NCBI GenBank assembly: GCA_026394635.1
Contig: JAPKXV010000011.1
Span: 1-9,196 of the forward strand
DNA: 9,196 bases
Reading direction: 5' to 3'
Source of the DNA: Methanoregula sp.
GTDB taxonomy: Archaea > Halobacteriota > Methanomicrobia > Methanomicrobiales > Methanospirillaceae
The notes under the pieces are model-generated. The model saw only the letters and a program-made list of their open reading frames with translations. It was not told where the DNA came from and did not search any database. The translations under genes and the position numbers were made by a program. Positions 7,061-9,196 of the stretch are shown piece after piece; positions within the stretch are counted from its first letter, which is position 1, and every line of letters begins with the position of its first letter.

Positions 7061-7711
7061 ATGGAAGCGCAGGTACAAAAATTTACTGAAGAACAACTGG
7101 ATTTTATCAGGGAACTGGTAAACATTGGTGCCGGCAATGCAGGAACCGCACTGGAACAGATACTGGGGACCAAAACCGAGGTGAAGATCCCGGTTGTAAA
7201 AAGTTTCCGAAAAGGGGAAATTGAGCTGATTTATCAGCATATTGGTGATTCTACCCAGCCCGTGACTGCCGTACTTATGAATCTTATCGGGCAGGTAACC
7301 GGAAAGATTGTCTTTATTGTACCGGATAACGACCTCGTGAAACTGATCTCGTCAATGGAAAAAGCAACTCCGGGCGGGAGAAAACTCAGAATGGATCTCG
7401 ATCTTTCGGTCGTTGCCGAGATCGGCAATATCCTCGCAGGTACATACTTAAACGCCCTTCATGATTTCTGCCTGCTGGATATCTATCATTCCATCCCGAA
7501 ATTACAAAATGAAATGTTAAAAACCCTGTTATTGGGACTGTTCCCGGAAGACGATTCGGGAAATTCCCAGATCGTGCTTATCTTCAATCAATTTATTACA
7601 GCAGCAGACCGGCAGATTGCCACATACATCCTGCTGGTGCCGGATTGTGATTCTCTGGAAAAGATTGCGCAATCCCTGCGGCAGGCAAAGAACAAATTAT
7701 CGGTACCCTAA
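7061..7711 (+). CDS. cheC: CheY-P phosphatase CheC, copy 2
   Basis: This 216-residue CheC matches copy 1 in length and register. Both phosphatase sites are intact at the same positions: Glu18/Asn21 (RELVNIGAGNAGTAL) and Glu120/Asn123 (SVVAEIGNILAGTYL). It differs from copy 1 mainly at the N-terminus (MEAQVQKF), around residues 49-57 (FRKGEIELI) and 102-111, and in the helices after residue 150. The start at ATG 7061 has TGAGGAG at 7048-7054. Its N-terminus resembles that of copy 3 (METQVQKI), while its body resembles copy 1, so it may have arisen by duplication with partial conversion. A 184-bp spacer with potential RNA structure precedes it, unlike the coupled copy 1, so its expression could be set separately. 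Confidence 0.95.
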   Translation: MEAQVQKFTEEQLDFIRELVNIGAGNAGTALEQILGTKTEVKIPVVKSFRKGEIELIYQHIGDSTQPVTAVLMNLIGQVTGKIVFIVPDNDLVKLISSMEKATPGGRKLRMDLDLSVVAEIGNILAGTYLNALHDFCLLDIYHSIPKLQNEMLKTLLLGLFPEDDSGNSQIVLIFNQFITAADRQIATYILLVPDCDSLEKIAQSLRQAKNKLSVP

Positions 7712-7750
7712 GACCATCACGGGAAGAGTACGAATGACCGGTAAACACGC
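7712..7750 (+). repeat. Downstream flank of cheC copy 2, homologous to that of copy 1
   Basis: This is the partner of 6877-6915. The rest of this 141-bp spacer (to 7852) holds no gene that I can support. Only the start-proximal part (GAATATGAGGACATAACC before ATG) recalls the region before copy 2. Confidence 0.8.
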
Positions 7751-7852
7751 AAGAGAAACGTCCTGATGACCCATGAAGGTCGAGGAAAGTCACAATGAAA
7801 ACCGGCGTACCGCACAAAGATCAAACAAGAGAGAGAATATGAGGACATAACC

Positions 7853-8491
7853 ATGGAAACACAAGTACAAAAAATCACGGACGAACAGATGGATTTTATC
7901 AGGGAACTCGTAAACATCGGCGCCGGTAATGCAGTGACGGCGTTAAGCCAGTTGCTCCAGTGCAAAGTCGAACTGCTTATGCCTACGGTTCAGGTGTTGC
8001 GAGCCCATGAAGTGGCACCCGCTCTCACGGGGAGTCCTGCTGCCGCAGTTATCGGGGTGAGAATGGACCTTATCGGCGATGTCACCGGGGCGTTTTACGT
8101 AATCCTGTCAAAAGACGACCTTAAAAAAATTTCCGTTCTCATCAAAAATGTCTCTCACTGGGATACGGGTGAAAAAGATTATGTTCTGGAGACAATTGCT
8201 GAAATCGGCAATATTCTTGCCGGGGTCTATCTCACCGCAATCCATGATTTCTCATCTCTTGTCATCTACCATACCATTCCCCGCGCCGCAATCGATATGA
8301 TCCAGTCTCTCCTTGATGAAACACTGGTTGAGGTCTGTGAAATTATGCCGGAAATCTTTATTTTTATGAATGAATTTGCCATTAAAACCCAGTCATTCAA
8401 AATGTATATGCTCCTCATTCCTTCACCGGATTCGTTTGACCGTCTTGCAGGTTCGCTTCAGGCTGCACGCGGGGGCATACGGCACTCATGA
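7853..8491 (+). CDS. cheC: CheY-P phosphatase CheC, divergent copy 3
   Basis: This 212-residue CheC is clearly paralogous to its two neighbours but more divergent. Both active sites remain: Glu18/Asn21 (RELVNIGAGNAVTAL) and Glu117/Asn120 (ETIAEIGNILAGVYL). The central strand and helix regions differ (CKVELLMPTVQVLRAHEV, MDLIGDVTGAFYVILSKDDL), as does the C-terminus (SFDRLAGSLQAARGG). The start at ATG 7853 has GAGGA at 7841-7845. Its TGA stop overlaps the ATG of cheD (ATGA, 8488-8491). The classic CheC-CheD partnership and this coupling suggest copy 3 is the ancestral, CheD-binding CheC, while copies 1 and 2 are a later expansion; this is inference. Confidence 0.94.
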   Translation: METQVQKITDEQMDFIRELVNIGAGNAVTALSQLLQCKVELLMPTVQVLRAHEVAPALTGSPAAAVIGVRMDLIGDVTGAFYVILSKDDLKKISVLIKNVSHWDTGEKDYVLETIAEIGNILAGVYLTAIHDFSSLVIYHTIPRAAIDMIQSLLDETLVEVCEIMPEIFIFMNEFAIKTQSFKMYMLLIPSPDSFDRLAGSLQAARGGIRHS

Positions 8492-8964
8492 TTAAGGAAG
8501 TCCCTATGGGCGGGGGTATTATTTCGCGGTCCCCGGACGTTATCGTATCACAGGGACTGGGGTCCTGTGTGGCGGTCACTATCTACGACAGCCGGAACAA
8601 GACCGGGGGTCTTGCCCATATCATGCTCCCTGATTCTTCAGGACATGAATCCAGCGATATGCCATGCCAGTTTGTAGACACTGCAATTGCATACCTGTTA
8701 GAGGGGCTGGAGGCAGGGTCATCTGAAAAAAAATATCTCGTTGCAAAAATTGTTGGTGGCGCACAGATGTTTAGTATGCCGGACCATACAAAACCCGGCG
8801 TTGGTGCGCAGAATATTACGGCAATAAAAACCCTGTTGCAGCAGGAAAAAATACCCATAGTCGGGGAGGATACCGGGGGACATGCAGGACGGAGTGTTGA
8901 ATTCCACCTGGAATATGGAAAGCTGATTGTGATTAAGTTAGGCGAGAAAAACAGGAGTATTTAG
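8488..8964 (+). CDS. cheD: Receptor glutamine deamidase CheD
   Basis: CheD converts specific receptor glutamines to glutamates, and CheC modulates it. The 158-residue protein shows the family signature: Cys27 in QGLGSCVAV and His44 in GGLAHIMLP, the catalytic cysteine and histidine, at the same numbers as I recall for Thermotoga maritima CheD. The third residue, Thr21 there, is Ser21 here (VSQGLGSC), a conservative change. VGGAQMF and GRSVEFHLEYGK later in the chain are also typical. The length is normal. The start is fixed by the 4-bp ATGA overlap with cheC copy 3, pointing to coupled synthesis. The gene ends with TAG at 8962-8964 and closes the recognisable operon. Confidence 0.95.
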   Translation: MIKEVPMGGGIISRSPDVIVSQGLGSCVAVTIYDSRNKTGGLAHIMLPDSSGHESSDMPCQFVDTAIAYLLEGLEAGSSEKKYLVAKIVGGAQMFSMPDHTKPGVGAQNITAIKTLLQQEKIPIVGEDTGGHAGRSVEFHLEYGKLIVIKLGEKNRSI

Positions 8965-9196
8965 AGAGGGTATCCTGAATCTTCCTGATTGTTTTTTGGT
9001 CCGCTTCCGGGAGTACCGTAGAGGTGCTTTTACGGGGAAAACGGAAAGACTCTGTCAACAAAACTCACATGAACGTTAGACGAACGCACCGAAAAACATG
9101 AAAATCTAAAGCACCGTATTTTTTTTGTGGGCAGTTAAGACTGATTCGTTTTTGAGACGTAGATCTCGTCAACAAAACTAGTCCTTTTCCGTACAC
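8965..9196. other. Non-coding tail with short repeats
   Basis: No supported gene is present on either strand. Visible structure: GTCAACAAAACT occurs twice as a direct repeat (9054-9065 and 9168-9179). GGTGCTTT (9023-9030) is an inverted match to AAAGCACC (9108-9115). CCGTA (9016-9020) can pair with TACGG (9031-9035). T-runs lie at 8992-8997 and 9119-9126. This may be an intergenic terminator and promoter region or a remnant of a mobile element; the sequence does not decide. Confidence 0.5.
8978..8997 (+). terminator. Possible U-tract terminator after cheD
   Basis: A run of six T (8992-8997) follows cheD by 27 bp, preceded by a very weak 4-bp inverted repeat (AATC 8978-8981, GATT 8987-8990). 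Archaeal RNA polymerase can stop at T-runs without a stable hairpin, so this is a plausible operon end. A longer run of eight T at 9119-9126 is an alternative. Confidence 0.35.

Noticed and set aside
7760..7805. A C/D-box guide RNA suggested by CTGATGA near 7763
   Set aside because: The C box lacks the purine and no CTGA D box follows at a suitable distance.

Overview
This window holds most of a chemotaxis operon in which every gene lies on the + strand. In order it reads: a poly-HAMP methyl-accepting chemotaxis protein (5' end outside the window), cheW, cheY, cheB, cheA, three tandem cheC paralogues, and cheD. Spacing is tight: 79 bp before cheW, 3 bp before cheY, 28 bp before cheB, 57 bp before cheA, an 11-bp overlap of cheA with the first cheC, and a 4-bp ATGA overlap of the last cheC with cheD. 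Only the two gaps between the cheC copies (184 and 141 bp) are long enough to hold regulatory sequence. The last 232 bp contain no gene that I can support.

Organism: the CheC/CheD adaptation set, several cheC copies, strong GGAGGTGATC-type ribosome sites, and U-tract-like ends without strong hairpins suggest a motile euryarchaeon. A methanogen of the Methanomicrobiales type is my best guess. This rests on gene content and style; no rRNA or marker gene is present, so the assignment is tentative.

How the parts fit: receptors couple through CheW to the CheA kinase. CheA passes phosphate from His52 to CheY (the motor or CheF signal) and to CheB (receptor demethylation and deamidation). CheC removes phosphate from CheY and partners with CheD, a receptor glutamine deamidase, for feedback. 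The methyltransferase CheR is not in the window and may lie outside it.

Main oddities. (1) The receptor gene has two independent lesions: a perfect 25-bp tandem duplication that shifts the frame inside a HAMP repeat, and an in-frame TAA in the signalling domain. (2) The receptor carries a concatemer of near-identical 276-bp (92-aa) double-HAMP units. (3) CheA is short and seems to lack the P2 CheY/CheB-docking domain. (4) Three CheC proteins, each keeping both phosphatase sites, stand in a row, and the downstream flank of copy 1 is repeated after copy 2, which marks a segmental duplication. (5) The spacer before the second cheC can form two mutually exclusive stems. All genes belong to known families; the novelty lies in architecture and arrangement, and I see no wholly unknown system.
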